From Zygaena filipendulae (taxonomy: Eukaryota; Arthropoda; Insecta; Lepidoptera; Zygaenidae), in NCBI GenBank assembly GCA_907165275.2, contig OU015655.1, positions 8,444,501 through 8,508,500 of the forward strand: a stretch of DNA of 64,000 nt. The letters run 5' to 3'. Position numbers and translations under genes: made by a program. Positions 1 through 12,825 of the stretch are shown here, piece after piece. The notes beneath the pieces were generated by a model, which worked only from the letters and a program-made list of their open reading frames with translations, had not been told where the DNA came from and ran no database searches. Each line of letters begins with the position of its first letter. The stretch's first letter is position 1.

Positions 1-91
1 AGTATGGTATTTGAAAGAGTAGTGCTAGTGTAAATATAGGTAGGTATATATTACACACCTACAAATAAGGTTCATTAACTTTTAACAAATA

Positions 92-328
92 CCGCCGCAC
101 TCAGAGTCGACTTTAATGATTACTTAGTTAAGTATAGATTTTTAAAACAAAACTGCTGCAATCAGACAAGTTCAATAAATTAATGTTAATTGGCATTCAA
201 CTAATTAAGTTACATCTAATTAAATGCCAATTAACATTAATTTACTGAACGTCTCTGATTGCGGCAGTTTTGTTTTAAAAATCTATACTTAACTAAGTAA
301 TCATTAAGATCGACTCTGAGTGCGGCTG
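92..328. mobile_element. Foldback MITE, family A copy 1 (Harbinger-like)
   Basis: A 237-bp non-coding element whose two halves are inverted repeats over almost the whole length. The ends are 9-bp inverted repeats close to CGGCCGCAC, and the element is flanked by the same three bases (ATA at 89-91 and 329-331), read as a target duplication. A 3-bp duplication is what the PIF/Harbinger superfamily makes, though ATA is not the classic TWA, so that assignment is an inference. An inner pair of arms (around 150-165 and 258-272) repeats the terminal motif. Nearly identical in layout and equal in length to the copy at 28312-28548. Confidence 0.85.
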
Positions 329-2177
329 ATAAAGGGTTTTTTACGTTAGTATCTGATATGGAAAATATGCATTACATGGAGCCTTAAATATTAATCTAAA
401 ACCAGCTTCATTTCCCTACCTTTGAAATATACAATCCTATGGTTTTGATGAGTTTCAAGTGTTATGGGAATGTTTAATAAAATTGGTGTCTCGTTTCACA
501 ATGCCCCATACGTGGATAGGATTCAAGTCTGGAGAGATCAGCGGTGGTAATATGATCATGCAGATTCTCGGACATTCAATCTTGGGGCGTCATGGTCTTG
601 TGTGAAGGTCCACCGCGCACTTTGTCTATCCTCGGTTTTTCTAAAACCTCGTTGTAGGTACAGCACTCACCCGAAGCCCCTGAAGAAAGAAGTGAGGCGG
701 CATGACGTGCCCTCCATTGCTCACCACTTCCAAAACCATAAAAGCAGCATTACTTGGGGAACATCTCAAGGATCCGCGAACAGAACCATCTGTCATGTCG
801 TCGATATTTTTTCTGATTTTGTTAAAAAATTTTGATGTCGGAAATAAAAATCAGAGCATGTCCGGACTTTCAGGAGGTTTCAGCTTGTTCAAAAGTTGTT
901 TTGCCCGGATTAATCACTGACTCCGAGTTTGTGCTTACATAAACTGACCCCTGCGTTGGATTTGTATACCTATTGGAGACATCAGAAACATTAAGGTCTC
1001 TCGCAATGGCCCTTATGGACTTCAAAGGGTCTTCGACCTTGGTCAATAATGTCCTGAACTTATTGAACAAACTGTGGAATTCGAATACTGTCTGAACGTG
1101 CTTCAATGCCTCCATATGCTTCCATCTCTTGGCGAACATTAAGGTACAAACGATCGGGCGACTCTTAAAAATCGAAAGATTTCAAGATCGTTGTGAATTA
1201 CGTATAAAGCGATCACAGCGTGTCTTTTAATTTCTTTTGTAAGGTTTATTGCCTTCCATTTTTAATCTGAAAGGAAAGAAAAAATCTTGCCACTACGTAT
1301 GAAATGGCAGCCACATTTACAAGCTTCCTTAAATATCTTACGCACCCGTAATGAAGTAAGAGTTAAACAGATAAAAAGTTTAAAAGTCCTAAGACAAAAA
1401 CGGAAAATAAGCGTTTTTACGTCAGTGAATATCGGGATTCCCCCGTGACTTGTGAACTGCGTCAAAATCGAAGTTTAGTAGAAATAAGCGGACACAGACA
1501 GGCAGGCGCAATTAGAGTTTTTGTTTTAAAGTATTTGAGATGCAAAATATTTAGTATCATTTTCACAGTCGATACGTATTATATCTACGTATAAAGTAGA
1601 GTGCCGCAGCGATGGGGAACCCGCCGCACTTAACCGCGAATCGTGCGCAACGGAGGGCCGAGTAAAATGCACGGAATGGACCAACGGATCCTTGCATAAT
1701 TACATACCGGCTGGCTAATTGTTCGCGCTCAAGCTACGGAACGTATGAAACTGTCGCTGATTGTTAAGCCTAAAACTTTTTATAATGAAACCAAGGGGAC
1801 ACGGCCAGAATTAGGTAAACGTCACCTTGCACGTAATGGCTTACGATTCACCATCTTATGTTTTCGTGAGTTTTCCATTACGTTAATTCGTTTGGTTTTG
1901 AAGACATTGCAATGTAAAGCTTCACAGTTCACTTAAGCATGCACATATCAACAGATAAAAAAATGTAGCTCATCCAAATGTCTAATTTGGGCTTTTAATA
2001 ATAAATATTTAAAGACGAAAAGAATCGTTCATATTATGATACAGTTAAAACTTGTTTATTTATTTATTTAACAATTAATGCACACAAGGACAACATGAAA
2101 AGAAAGAAAGTGTAAAAGTAATCATGTACAAGGGTCATGCTTATTCCATGTGGAATTATTTGGAACGCGTTGTTGTT
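329..2177. other. No gene seen; presumed apterous intron
   Basis: AT-rich sequence with no ORF that has splice signals or a recognisable domain. The short open frames at 602-835, 870-1139 and 1262-1465 look random. A moderately GC-rich block at about 1608-1740 could be regulatory. A TTTA-type run at 2055-2071 resembles the low-complexity end of a LINE but is too short to classify. Confidence 0.6.
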
Positions 2178-2624
2178 TTTAGTTAGAACGCGTTTTCCCT
2201 AGTTAAAACTAGTTTTTACTAAATGCCTTTGTTAAAACTTGAGATACCTAGTCAAAACTAAAATTTTTATATTCGTCCACGTCCACTTTCCTAAGATGGC
2301 CATAGGCCATCCCGATTCCCGACATTCCTGGTTAGGTTAGGTTGCTACTGCTGACCACGTTGCGCGAGCCGAGCAGCGTAGCGAGATGGCGACAGCAAAA
2401 ATTTAATGGTTAATCATCATCATGATTGTCACCACTTGGGTATGGCCCATCGCTGACCGCTGCCGCGGCATGCTCGCTGCGCTGGCTCGGCTCCCGCAAG
2501 TTAGTCAACAGTACAAGCCTAACCTCCACGCCCTACCTATGGCCATAATAACAATTTCTCTTCGGAACAACGCGTTTTTTCTAGTAAGAACTAGTTTTAG
2601 GGAAAACGCGTTCTAACTAAAAAC
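2178..2624. mobile_element. Foldback DNA element with long terminal inverted repeats
   Basis: The left arm begins TTTTTAGTTAGAACGCGTTT and the right arm ends with its reverse complement (about 2602-2624). The arms continue inward for roughly 170 bp with mismatches: the GGCCATAGG, GTTAGG and CGAGCCGAGCAGCG blocks on the left have reverse-complement partners on the right. The centre holds the short repeat ATCATCATCATGATTG. No transposase frame is present; the open frame at 2422-2616 simply runs through the arm. A non-autonomous cut-and-paste element is the simplest reading; the superfamily is not clear because I cannot define a target duplication. Confidence 0.75.
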
Positions 2625-2962
2625 GGGTTTTAACTGTAACACAAATAAGGTATGAATAAAAACTTGCTATTCGAATCAAAACCGATATTCCAATCAATAT
2701 TCCGTCAACCGGATTGTCCGGATTGGCGCAAGTGGTCACCAAGCTGATGAAAAAATCAAAATTGACAAGTTTCAATTCCGGATGAATTTCAAGTGATAAA
2801 CACAGGATTCCGCTTTCTTGTCTGCTTATTTCTATCTAAAATATACAATTTTAATGTAATAAAATGTATACCTCATGGTTCCACAATATAAGCTTGTATA
2901 TTTAGTGTAAATTGTAATGTGGTTTCCAGTAGATTTGTGTTGTGTGAAATATAATTATTAAA

Positions 2963-3210
2963 TATCTGGGCGACCGAGCTTCGCTCGTTGTGTATAGCGT
3001 CTTCTGTTGTTAAGTAGAAAAGCAGTACCAAACACTCATTTTTCATTACCTGAAAACACGGGTAAAACGACGTTTTTAAATATGAAACCTAGCTAATCGC
3101 CCCCGAAACCCCCTGCGTACTAAACATGAATATCGTTGGAGCAGTTTCCGAGATCCAGATTAGGTATATATATATACCTACAAGAATTGCTCATTTAAAG
3201 ATAGTAGATA
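2963..3210 (+). mobile_element. Dispersed repeat of the CTGGGCGACCGAGCTTCGCTCG type
   Basis: The block starts with TCTGGGCGACCGAGCTTCGC and ends near a TATATA run followed by AAGAATTGCTCATTTAAAGA. I recognise this head and tail as a very common lepidopteran interspersed repeat, probably a truncated non-LTR element or SINE. It has no coding capacity. Confidence 0.6.
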
Positions 3211-5074
3211 TACCTAATATGTAGTTATTAAGGCTGATTCGAGTGGACATGGACAGTTTGAAAAACGTTTCCGTAGTTTTCTTTACGAACACAAACGATT
3301 TCATGCCTCATTTAAAAATTCTTTTGAATGCATCCCTCTATTCTATTCGACATAATATTACTCACTTGCTCTTAATAATATAACGTCGTTCGTAAGCTCT
3401 ACTTATGTTTTCTACCTAATTCAAAGTTAGTGAAACAAAATTAATTACATGAAATGAACCGGTAATAAAGTAACGCATGAAATGAGGCACTAAAGCAAAA
3501 TGACGCTGAATTACCATCCAATTGACAATTATTATTAGTGTCCCGCAAGTGTTATTTCTTTGTGTAAACAAAATATAATAAGGTTACTCACATCGTTTCT
3601 TTATTCGGCGGGTATGTGGGTACCTCACGCGCTCACTTTCGGGATATTTGTTGGCAACGGATTTTATTGGTCGTTAAAGTTTGTCGCGTTGCGGCAGCGT
3701 GCCTCTGCCGTCACGGATACGTCACGCCTGAAGCTGAGAAATATTGTAACGGAAAACAATGACCGTGGGCGTGTTACTATAGGTTTACGACGCAAATACG
3801 ACACTAAATTGTTTAGCGGCGACCAAAGGCAAATTTTGCGTCTATTTGCAGTTTAAAGGGAAAAGATTATAGAAAGGAACGTTATGTAATAATGAAATTA
3901 TAATATGGTACTATGAAATATTATTGATAAGAATTTATTAAAATTATAACTTATATTGTTACGATGAAATTTGTTCCTCACTTTAACTGTCAATCTACAC
4001 ATAGAGTTGATAACCTACCTACAAATTTTATTGTGTACATTAAATTCAGAATACGTATGAATAAAAAAAAAATACACAGTAGGTAGGTACACAGCTACAG
4101 AAATCTCAAATTGCGTGTTGAATATCAAACACTCGTTTGAATCACGTGCTAAACTATTATTATTTACCATGAATTCTAATATAGGGCATAACGATTGTAT
4201 AGCAAAAAAATTATTTGAATAAATAGGTATACCCATAAAATAAGTCGTAGGATCTTATTGAATAAATAAGTCAATGGTTATAAAATCAACGACGGGACCC
4301 CAAATTGATACTCTTAAAATTAAGTAAGGTTTCTTCTTTATAAATAATCGTCTTGAATAAAATGTGAAACCTACGATATTTTACGTTCGTATTGGTGAAA
4401 TGTTTAATGCGGCAGAAAGTAATTACAGTTAAGTTCTAACTTGGGTATACGAGTATATTAATGGTAATTTTCATACGAAACTGTTGTTTTATACTTTGAT
4501 GACTTAATCCGCTTTTTGAATAATTGTTATAGTGTTTTAATAATAATAATAAAAGAAGTTTTACTATTATCACTATAGGCCAAGCCTCTCTATGATATTA
4601 ACCAATATAATTTTTCATCAAAATTTTCACCTATTACTATTTAATTTAAAAATATCATATTGTGTCTGTGCGTATTGGCATTGCGAATTCATTCACATAT
4701 CGTCGTTATTGTTTGGTGTGAATTGAACTTAATACATGACATGACGCTTGCATATAGAAAATAAAATTATGTCGAAGTCTCTTTTTGTGATGCCTCAAAC
4801 CAAACATAATATTATTAGGTATATCTACCTAATTAACGTTAATTATCGACAGGATACGAATTTCAAGATATGATTAAAGTTTTATGAAAAGAATGCCCAT
4901 GTATGTATGTGCATTCTGTTCATTTCGGACATATGGTCCTATAAAATTCATGAAGAACCAATTATTTTTTATGTCACAAATCAAATGTATCACCATTCAT
5001 ACAAGTTTGTTGTTGAAATGATTAATTTATTGTTTATCATTTAGCAGCGTGAATGTTGTATGTTCCCGCAACAG
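3211..5074. other. No gene seen; presumed apterous intron
   Basis: AT-rich. A richer block at about 3600-3850 contains an open frame of 98 codons with no recognisable domain and no convincing splice sites, so it is not called as coding. No LIM-domain zinc-finger pattern (paired CxxC, HxxC) is visible, which implies that the LIM exons are further left. Confidence 0.55.
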
Positions 5075-5277
5075 ATTTGAACGCTGAGTATTTGGAGATG
5101 GGTTTCCGCGGCGGCGGCGCGCTGGGCACACCGTCGCGGACCAAGCGCATGCGCACCAGCTTCAAGCACCACCAGCTGCGCACCATGAGGTCCTACTTCG
5201 CGATCAATCACAACCCAGACGCCAAAGACCTGAAGCAGCTCAGCCAAAAGACAGGACTACCTAAAAGAGTGTTACAG
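5075..5277 (+). CDS. ap: apterous, penultimate coding exon (homeodomain N-terminal three quarters)
   Basis: This internal exon encodes most of a LIM-homeodomain transcription factor of the Lhx2/9 (Apterous) class, a nuclear DNA-binding protein that in insects specifies dorsal wing identity and some neurons. It starts after the AG at 5073-5074 with two bases that finish an Asp codon, then reads 67 codons and stops on a codon boundary before GTAATT. The homeodomain begins TKRMRTSFKHHQLRTM and continues through SYFAINHNPDAKDLKQLSQK to KRVLQ, residue 46 of the domain. That stretch is diagnostic for Lhx2/9 among LIM-homeodomain proteins. In-frame TGA at 5050-5052 rules out the upstream acceptors at 5044 and 5047. 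The polypyrimidine tract before 5074 is weak, so the exact start is the least sure part. Helix 1 has Arg (TMRSY) where I recall Lys in relatives. The LIM exons are not in the window. Confidence 0.95.
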
Positions 5278-6844
5278 GTAATTAATACGTCAAAACCTTT
5301 AAAACGAACTTTTGCGGTTTACCAACAAAATTTGTGCCCAATAAATAGGTATACTCAAAAGAAATACTTCTTACGTCCATCCATTATGCTGTTTTGATTC
5401 ATGTGCACTTATACATTCGTAACTGCAGTAGTGTTTTCAATAAACCGGTAGTTGAAAGCTAATGCGAATTTAATGTACCTATCTACTCGTATACACACGA
5501 TATCGCTGTGCGTGTTATCGCGTTATCAGCATTTGCCGCGCTGCGAACTTGTTTCAGTTTATACTCATATTATTATATCCACGTACATTAATTTATTTTT
5601 ATTTTTTAAAAAGCGGTAAAAAATTCGCAATACTTCGTGGCGTGACGGCCACTATTTGTTGCGTGATTTTTGACGCTCTACATTTTTGTGTTCTTTAATG
5701 ACTGTTGTTATATTTTATTTTTTAGCCCTCTAGCCTCGGTAAGTGTTTCATAGAAATGTTTTGACATAACATGTCAGTCGTGTTACTTATACACGGCTTA
5801 CATTTTAATAGCGGGGGAATTCTGGAGGAATAGATAAAATTAATTAAAAGTCGGTGATATTTCTCATAGAGAAAGAAATGCGTGGAAACAAACGCAAAAA
5901 GGTAAGTATAGGTAGAGAAAGAGAACCATCGAGATATTTTTTATATCCCCTATTGAGTGAGACAAACACGCGACAACGGTCTTGGCTATCATTACGACTT
6001 CGAAGAAGTTGCGTGTCGGTGAGTAAGAAAAATAAATAAATAAAATATCTGCACGTTATTCTCTGAAGAAAAAAATTGTATAGTATCGACCGCATTATCA
6101 TTGTCCTGCGAACTCGATCCACGTAATGCTAAGTCGGATGCCGAATGCCTGACCACATAACGTCTCTACACCACAGATACATCTACGGGTATTGTATTTT
6201 TATACATAGCCAAACTATACGTAAATGAGTAGCCTAATTCTTTTCAGGTTATAAAATATAAAATACCTAATAAAATTTACTATACTTGGGAAAAAAAATT
6301 AGTTATAATCTCATAAAACAGCAAGTAGGCAAGTACGCGTTGTTCTACTGTCTTGTCAGTTACGTACCTACTGAACAAAACTTAGATTTCACTTGGCACA
6401 TGTGTGCCACCATTACCAGTGGCCAGCACTAATAGATTGGACACACTTCGGCATATCTGAACAATTTAGAACCTTCTATTGCCTTTAATTTGTTTGCCGC
6501 AAGCGGCCCTTTAATATGGGTCTTTCACGGCGTTCTCAAAGAGCCCTCCTTTGTTTTCGTAATTACAAGTTTTTAAGATGTTCCATCGGTTACGTAACAC
6601 GCGCTTTCCTGTGTGTTTGTGTAACATTTACGCGATATACAAGTCAAGTTTGTTACTCGTGCATTGACGGTTTTCCTTGTTTTAAAAATGCAACAAGTAT
6701 TTTAATATAGTTCTTTCAATACTGACTACACGATGCTAATTGTTGAGCTAAAATAAACAAACGTTTGTGAAAACAAGTTATTCCAATAAACGCAAAAATG
6801 CAGAATAGTATTCGCTCAAAGACTCCCGTAGTACACACATAGGT

Positions 6845-6995
6845 TTTATACGAACGGTAGGCATCGTGTCTCCTTACCATTTATCGGCATGCCGAGCCAG
6901 CCTGGGTCGGCCCCGAAGCCAGATAGCGCGCGCCGCATAAATCTCCCCTCAACCAATTATACGAAGGCAAGGAGGACCCCCTCTCCCACGAACCT
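6845..6995. promoter_or_regulatory. GC-rich island in the apterous intron
   Basis: About 150 bp with GCCGAGCCAGCCTGGGTCGG and a GCGCGCGCCGC run inside strongly AT-rich intron, with no open coding frame and no repeat signature I recognise. A regulatory role is inferred only from composition and location in a developmental gene. Confidence 0.3.
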
Positions 6996-8300
6996 CCGAA
7001 TATTGATCGAGATTTTTTTGGTAAAAAGCAGACGGTTTCGCGTCGCCATTTTGCTGAGATAAAGACTTTTTCTTTTTGCCATTATTATATAGTCTTTTTA
7101 AGTACTTAGGTTTGTACGAGGAGCGAAAAAGCTTCTTTTGTTTGGACGACTTATATTATTTATCATTAACAATATTAAAGTAAATACGATCCTTTTTAAC
7201 TAGGTAGGTTTATAAAAACAAATTAATAAAGTAGATATTTTTTGTCAGTTATTCATTAATTATACCTAAATATTTTAGTACGAAGCGATGGGTTAGTTTA
7301 GTGGCAAGTCTCGCTCGCTGCATTTACGAACTAGAATTAAAATATTATATGGGCATAATTCATAGACTGTTTGAAGTACAAATCAACTAATTTGAGAATA
7401 CTCGTTTCAATACCAAACTATTCAGAGAGAGGAAGCAGTATAGTTATATTCCAACCATAAATAAAGCACTACTACCTGAAACTAAAGGTTTATAGGTACT
7501 TTTCAATCCTTATGAGTTATTTATGAGGTAAAGATAAACGGTTCCTTGCGATATATAATGAATTTTATTCGTAAATAATATAAATTGATACAGTCCTCCC
7601 AACAAATAAACAGTCAACTGCAATTCACTGCAAATGTTTTTGATTTGATTTACTCGTAATAGGAAAGGTTTATAGATTTTTTAAATATTATATATTATGT
7701 TGTAGGTTTCTATTCTACTGAGTGTAAGGTTGAACGATGGACTTATTCAAACTCTCGATAACTCATGCTTACAATATGTAATTAAAACAAATAGAATTAA
7801 AAAAAACACTAATAAATAACAGAGACAATGTTAAATTGTGGTTTTATGTGGAGAATGACTTTTACATTAAAGTCAGCTCGTCGGCGGCAATACAAAGGAA
7901 AGAGACGTTGAATGAACTTTAGGGTATGATCTGTCTGCGTGTCGGAAACTTGATCCCTCAATTTTCATGAATTACTTTTTCAATGTCAAAAATTAACTTC
8001 TAACTTGAATACTGAAAACATTAGTCCCTCGTTTTATCTTACACCCTGTATAATTATATTATTAAAAACAGTATTTCATTACTGTGTTACTAAGAAATAA
8101 TGCACTGTCCACCACTGTGTCAAAAGGATTTAGGCACAAGGCTTCCTTCTCTAAAGTAGGTGGTAGTTAAGAAAGCGTTTTTTGAAAATCAACTCTCAAG
8201 AGGGTAAGCCTGGGTGTAACCGTTACTTAAATATGAAAACACAGAAACACTTACGCATATAAAAGGTGCATTGTGTATAAGGTATATGTATATATTAATC

Positions 8301-8490
8301 AACTAGCTGTGCCCTGCGGTTTCACCCGCGTGAGTTTCGGAATTTCCGCAGGAACTATTTTTTCTCAAATAAAAGTAGCCTCAGTTACTCCTTATAACAT
8401 CAGCTATCTGCCAGTGAAAGTTCCTTTAAAATCGGTCCAGCCGTTCAAAGATTAGCCTGAACAAATAGACAGACAAATAAAAATTTAAGA
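8301..8490 (+). mobile_element. SINE-like/LINE-tail repeat, CTAGCTGTGCCCTGCGG head
   Basis: Begins AACTAGCTGTGCCCTGCGG, follows with TTTCACCCGCGTGAGTTTCG, and ends with a block reading CGGTCCAGCCGTTCAAAGAT and GACAGACAAATAAAAATT. This is the common lepidopteran interspersed repeat, here the sub-type ending in the 'agccgttcaaagattagcc' block. The open frame at 8273-8455 is a by-product. Confidence 0.75.
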
Positions 8491-8669
8491 TTGATTTTTT
8501 TATGTAAGTACCGCATATACTTTCATATGCATTTCGTTAAAACCTGTTAATTTGGAGTTACAAACAGACACTTCAATTTTATTTATATGTCTAGATTATA
8601 ACGTGTTGTTCGTAGGTATTCGTTTTGTGCCCACTATAGAGTATAAAGTATAAACCACTAAACATAATG

Positions 8670-8775
8670 AGCAGGCAGAGCTCCGCCGTCACCCAAACGC
8701 CGCGGCGCAGGCGCATTTAGAACAAACCGCGCTATATTTCTCTCCGTGCAGCCGCAATTACGTGATTTGTCACTC
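8670..8775. promoter_or_regulatory. GC-rich island in the apterous intron
   Basis: About 100 bp containing CGCCGCGGCGCAGGCGC in AT-rich surroundings. It is unlike the local repeats and non-coding. It is an enhancer candidate by composition only. Confidence 0.3.
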
Positions 8776-9384
8776 GCTTCGTTTGTATTTTTTTTCCCAT
8801 CTGAAAAATGGCTCGGGTTCAAGTAGCATAGCAGTAATTAGTTGATTGAAAAAGTGCCTTTCCTTGTTCGTCTTTATTATGTGATCAATTCATGAGTGGT
8901 GCACCGTAAATGCTACTGGTTCTTATGAGAAGATCTACGGCCGTCGTTATTTATTTTAATCACTTCTAGACTTAAACAAAAAAAAATGTCTTTTTAATGA
9001 AAGAAAATCTTATATTATTTCATACTCGCATAAAATATTATTTTTTATTACCGACGAATAAGAACAAATTTCTATAATATAGTTTTGAAAAAGTAGAGTA
9101 TAAGTAGACGGGAAAAGATTTTTATAAATCTCTATTTTAAAACGCTTTCATGCCTTAACATTAAACACTATTAAAGATTCGTCTTAACGGCACACAAATA
9201 TTCGGTGGAACGCAAAAGACGCACCAACCCTAGCAATTAGTACCGGATGGTCACACCTCGTCATTCGGTCAGACATAATTTTACTTTCTAAGTACATCTG
9301 GTGACAATAATAAATGTCGCATATCAACTTGAATTCGACTATGTTGCTGTTTTGTTAGAGTTCATATTTGTGCGTGGTGATAGG

Positions 9385-9545
9385 CAAAGATCACAATCAG
9401 CCGTTTTAGTAATTAGTACGGGCGCATCTCTCTGAGACGCTCGGTTGGGCAGATAATTTCCGCCGTACGTTCAAAAGGCAACCATTTGTCATTTGGTCGC
9501 GCGAACTCGCGCCCGGCGGACGTGGCGCGTCTTCCTTCTAATTTA
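9385..9545. promoter_or_regulatory. GC-rich island in the apterous intron
   Basis: About 160 bp including GTAATTAGTACGGGCGC (a TAATTA-type homeodomain core next to GC-rich sequence) and GCGCGAACTCGCGCCCGGCG. The open frame at 9486-9713 has no domain or splice support. Regulatory function is inferred only from composition. Confidence 0.3.
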
Positions 9546-12272
9546 TTCAAGTGTTATTTATTTAAGGAAAGCGCGACGATTAATCACATCTCTTCAGTTT
9601 TTATTTACATACGCGCGGAATGTTTGAGCGCTTTTGAACGTCCAGTTTGTTTTGACATGCCTACCTATAGGTACATTGGGGTCACCATGCAAGGACAGCT
9701 TTCACTCTTTTAAGCGATTTCATATTTTGTGGTGTGTTCAAACATCTGCCCGCTACAATACCTGGTAACTCATTAATTAAACGTGATTAAATTAGATTTC
9801 TTAGAATTAGTAAAAGCTGACGAAAATTTTAAATAGAATTTATTCATCTGATAACTAAGGTTTTTAATCACTTCAGCAAACAAGTAATATTAACATAATA
9901 TAACAATCCGTAACCCGAGTGAGTTATGTAAACTTTTGAAATTTATTGTTTATACACTGTTGATTTTATAGTATAGTTACGAAAAAGACGCAGTTATTTC
10001 AACCAACTTACATATTTATATAACAATTTTACAACATTGCGGACTAATTTTATATATGTAAATAAGCTCGTCAGGTTTTTAATCAAGTCATATTCGAGAT
10101 TGATGCGTGCTAAACTTGAGGTCGCATTATTATTGATATTCACTTGTTTCGATAAAGTTTACGGTCGTATAGTTTAGTGGATTTCTGTGTGTCCTATACC
10201 TACCTACACAGGTCGTGAATCGTAATCATCTGAACTGTAAATAAATAAATAAATAGCCATTATCACTCATGTAAGTGCACAGTGAAGGGGTAATTGGTCA
10301 CTTGCAGTCAATTAGCCGTGACGGTGTAAGGGTACAAACGGCCGGCGATCATTCATAAGGCCCTGTTTGACTGATACCACCTCGTTTGTTCTAGCTCAGC
10401 GCTCAGTAGCAATTTGCAACCATCGATATTATTCGTGTAAATTACTAAGTTGTTAGCCTAATGAGCTATGAAGAGGATTGAGACATGTGCCGGTGTAAGT
10501 GAAGCGTGCTTTGTTGGTAATTACTTAATATGTAATGTAATTTGTAGCACATTAAAGTAATAATAGCATGTTATAAAAAGATTGCGTAACGACAGCACTA
10601 GGCAGGTACCTAATACCTATGTAGGTTTACAAAGTACAAAATTGACGGCGAAAAGGATAATAATAATTATTTAACAATAATAGGGATGTGTAATATTTCA
10701 TCTTTGATAGTAAAAGTTTTTAAGCTCTATAAAGTCATGACCTTAAAAAATATTGGTGGATAAATAGGTGTTAATCTAGTTATAGTAGAAGGTACCTAGA
10801 GTTTAAAGCTGATAGAAAATTCTCAGTTTCTACCTAGGTATAATTTTTGAACTTTATTTTCTGGGACTCACTTTGACAGGCGAAATTTTTTAATTACTTA
10901 TAATAGATTTGTTACCTATCACATGGATTTATGATCCAAAGCTCCAACAATTCTGGTTTTTGCTTTTAGTAAATTTCTCTTAATTAATTTTATTATGTTC
11001 TTTTATTCTCACTGTCACAAAATATAGCTTAATTTCGTAAAGCAAAATTTTAAAAAATTGAGAAGGTAATTCAAATGAAAATAAATTTCATGAAAATAAG
11101 TAATAATAAAATATTTTGTGAATTAGTTTTGTCTGTCATATCGTTGAATAGAGACCATTAGGACTCGATAGCGAGAAACATATTCATTAGTTAGCAACTC
11201 AGACAGAGACGAATGGGGTTAAAAATAATTCAGTAGGCATAAACTAAAGCGTTCATTGTGATTTTAATTTTGTGTCTTTCACTTTTTAATAAAATAAAAT
11301 GAACATTTATTTTTTTGTGTTCGTAATAAAATATTATGGGTACAAATATTTTATTAAAAATAGGGACGTAACGTTTTTGTGTATCAATGACTAGTTATTG
11401 CACTAGTAAACATACGAACATACCTAACTCTCTCCATTTCTTAAAAATTTGAATTATCACTTCATTATTTTAATTTAGTAGTTTCTTTAAACAAACCATC
11501 ATCTAATACGCGGTGACCTCACCACTGTGGTGGCCACCGGTATTTTTTTTATAAGTGATTAAATTATCTAAAACAACATCTATTGAGCAACAGCTGAATA
11601 TAGGGAAGCGTAATTTTTTCGTGTTTCTGACAATTGAATATACCTAGAAATTTATAATTCATAATATTTTTCTCATAACAATTAAGCTTCCTGTTTAGGT
11701 AGATAAGCAGGTAATAAATAATGCCTTGTTAGCTAAATATTTTAAGCTTAATTTATTTTAATGGCATTACACTTCCAATAATAATTTAAGAGTAAAGACT
11801 TCAAACATGCCAAGTCACAATTCGAAGTTATTGTCTTATTAGTTACGTAAAGATAAATAAATGCCGTAGGTAAATATTAAAGGCAATGCAGTATCTATTG
11901 CTACTCCTCAACAGTGGGATTAAGTCTCAAGACGATAGTGTCATGGGTAATGTGATTATTTACTCATAGACCACCACGCTCCGACGCTATCTTGGCTTGA
12001 CAGCGGAACGCAAGTGTGGACGTGGGATCATCAATCTCGAAGATGTCTATCTTAGCTAGGGTTGCTTCTTAACCGTCATCATCGTAATATCACTGTTAGG
12101 TAACGTTACACATAGCATTACACATTATGTGTACATTTTTAACTTACTGCTACAATTCATGTTTGTATCTATATTTAAACTGAAAATAGATTAACCAATT
12201 TAGTTTTTTCTTACAGACCATTTAGTTTTCCCGTCTGGTACGAAAGTAGGTAATCTAGGTTTAGCACTCCTA

Positions 12273-12420
12273 AGGCCATATTTTTGAATCGCTCGAATTA
12301 CTTTTGGCACACGGAATTGCAAGATTCACGTGTGAATGCATAAAAAATGAATGAGCATTCGCATGTGAATTCGCGATTCCGTGGGCGAAAGTAATACGAG
12401 CGATTCAAAAATAGGGCCTC
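12273..12420. mobile_element. Foldback MITE in the apterous intron
   Basis: A 148-bp element with inverted arms: AGGCC-ATATTTTTGAATCGCTCG on the left and CGAGCGATTCAAAAATAGGGCCT on the right. The pairing continues inward (the TACTTTTGGCACACGGAATTGC region against GCGATTCCGTGGGCGAAAGTA). It has no coding capacity. Superfamily not assigned because I see no clear target duplication. Confidence 0.75.
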
Positions 12421-12825
12421 TAGAGTTCTGCCTAGCTATGGAAAATTCACTGCCACGTTGCCAAGTCACATTCGGATTAGTGGCAACCCTTACACTATTA
12501 TGTTACAAACTGACTGAGTCTTTTAGCATGAATTTATGAATAAGCTGACTTTTGAAGTCAAAAATTGACAGTCTCGGGCGGTGTTAGGTAATTAGTCACT
12601 GCATAGTCGTTGAAATCACTCTTTTTCCAGAATAATCTTTTAGAACTGGAATAAGTAGAAAATATTGTTAAAAAATAATAGTTATCTGTACAATGAGTAA
12701 CCGATTTTCGTCTAAATATAAATAGAATCAACAGTGTGGGTATACGCACAACGTGAACATTGAATATTTTGGGATAATGAGTTTTATTTATGACTATGCT
12801 GTTACCTCGGATGGCTTAAGGTCAC

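Noticed and set aside
5045..5074. Alternative acceptors at 5044 or 5047 for the homeodomain exon
   Set aside because: Both would include an in-frame TGA at 5050-5052 in the homeodomain frame.
5041..5247. 68-codon - strand frame opposite the apterous exon
   Set aside because: It is the antisense shadow of the GC-rich homeodomain exon, which is open by composition only.
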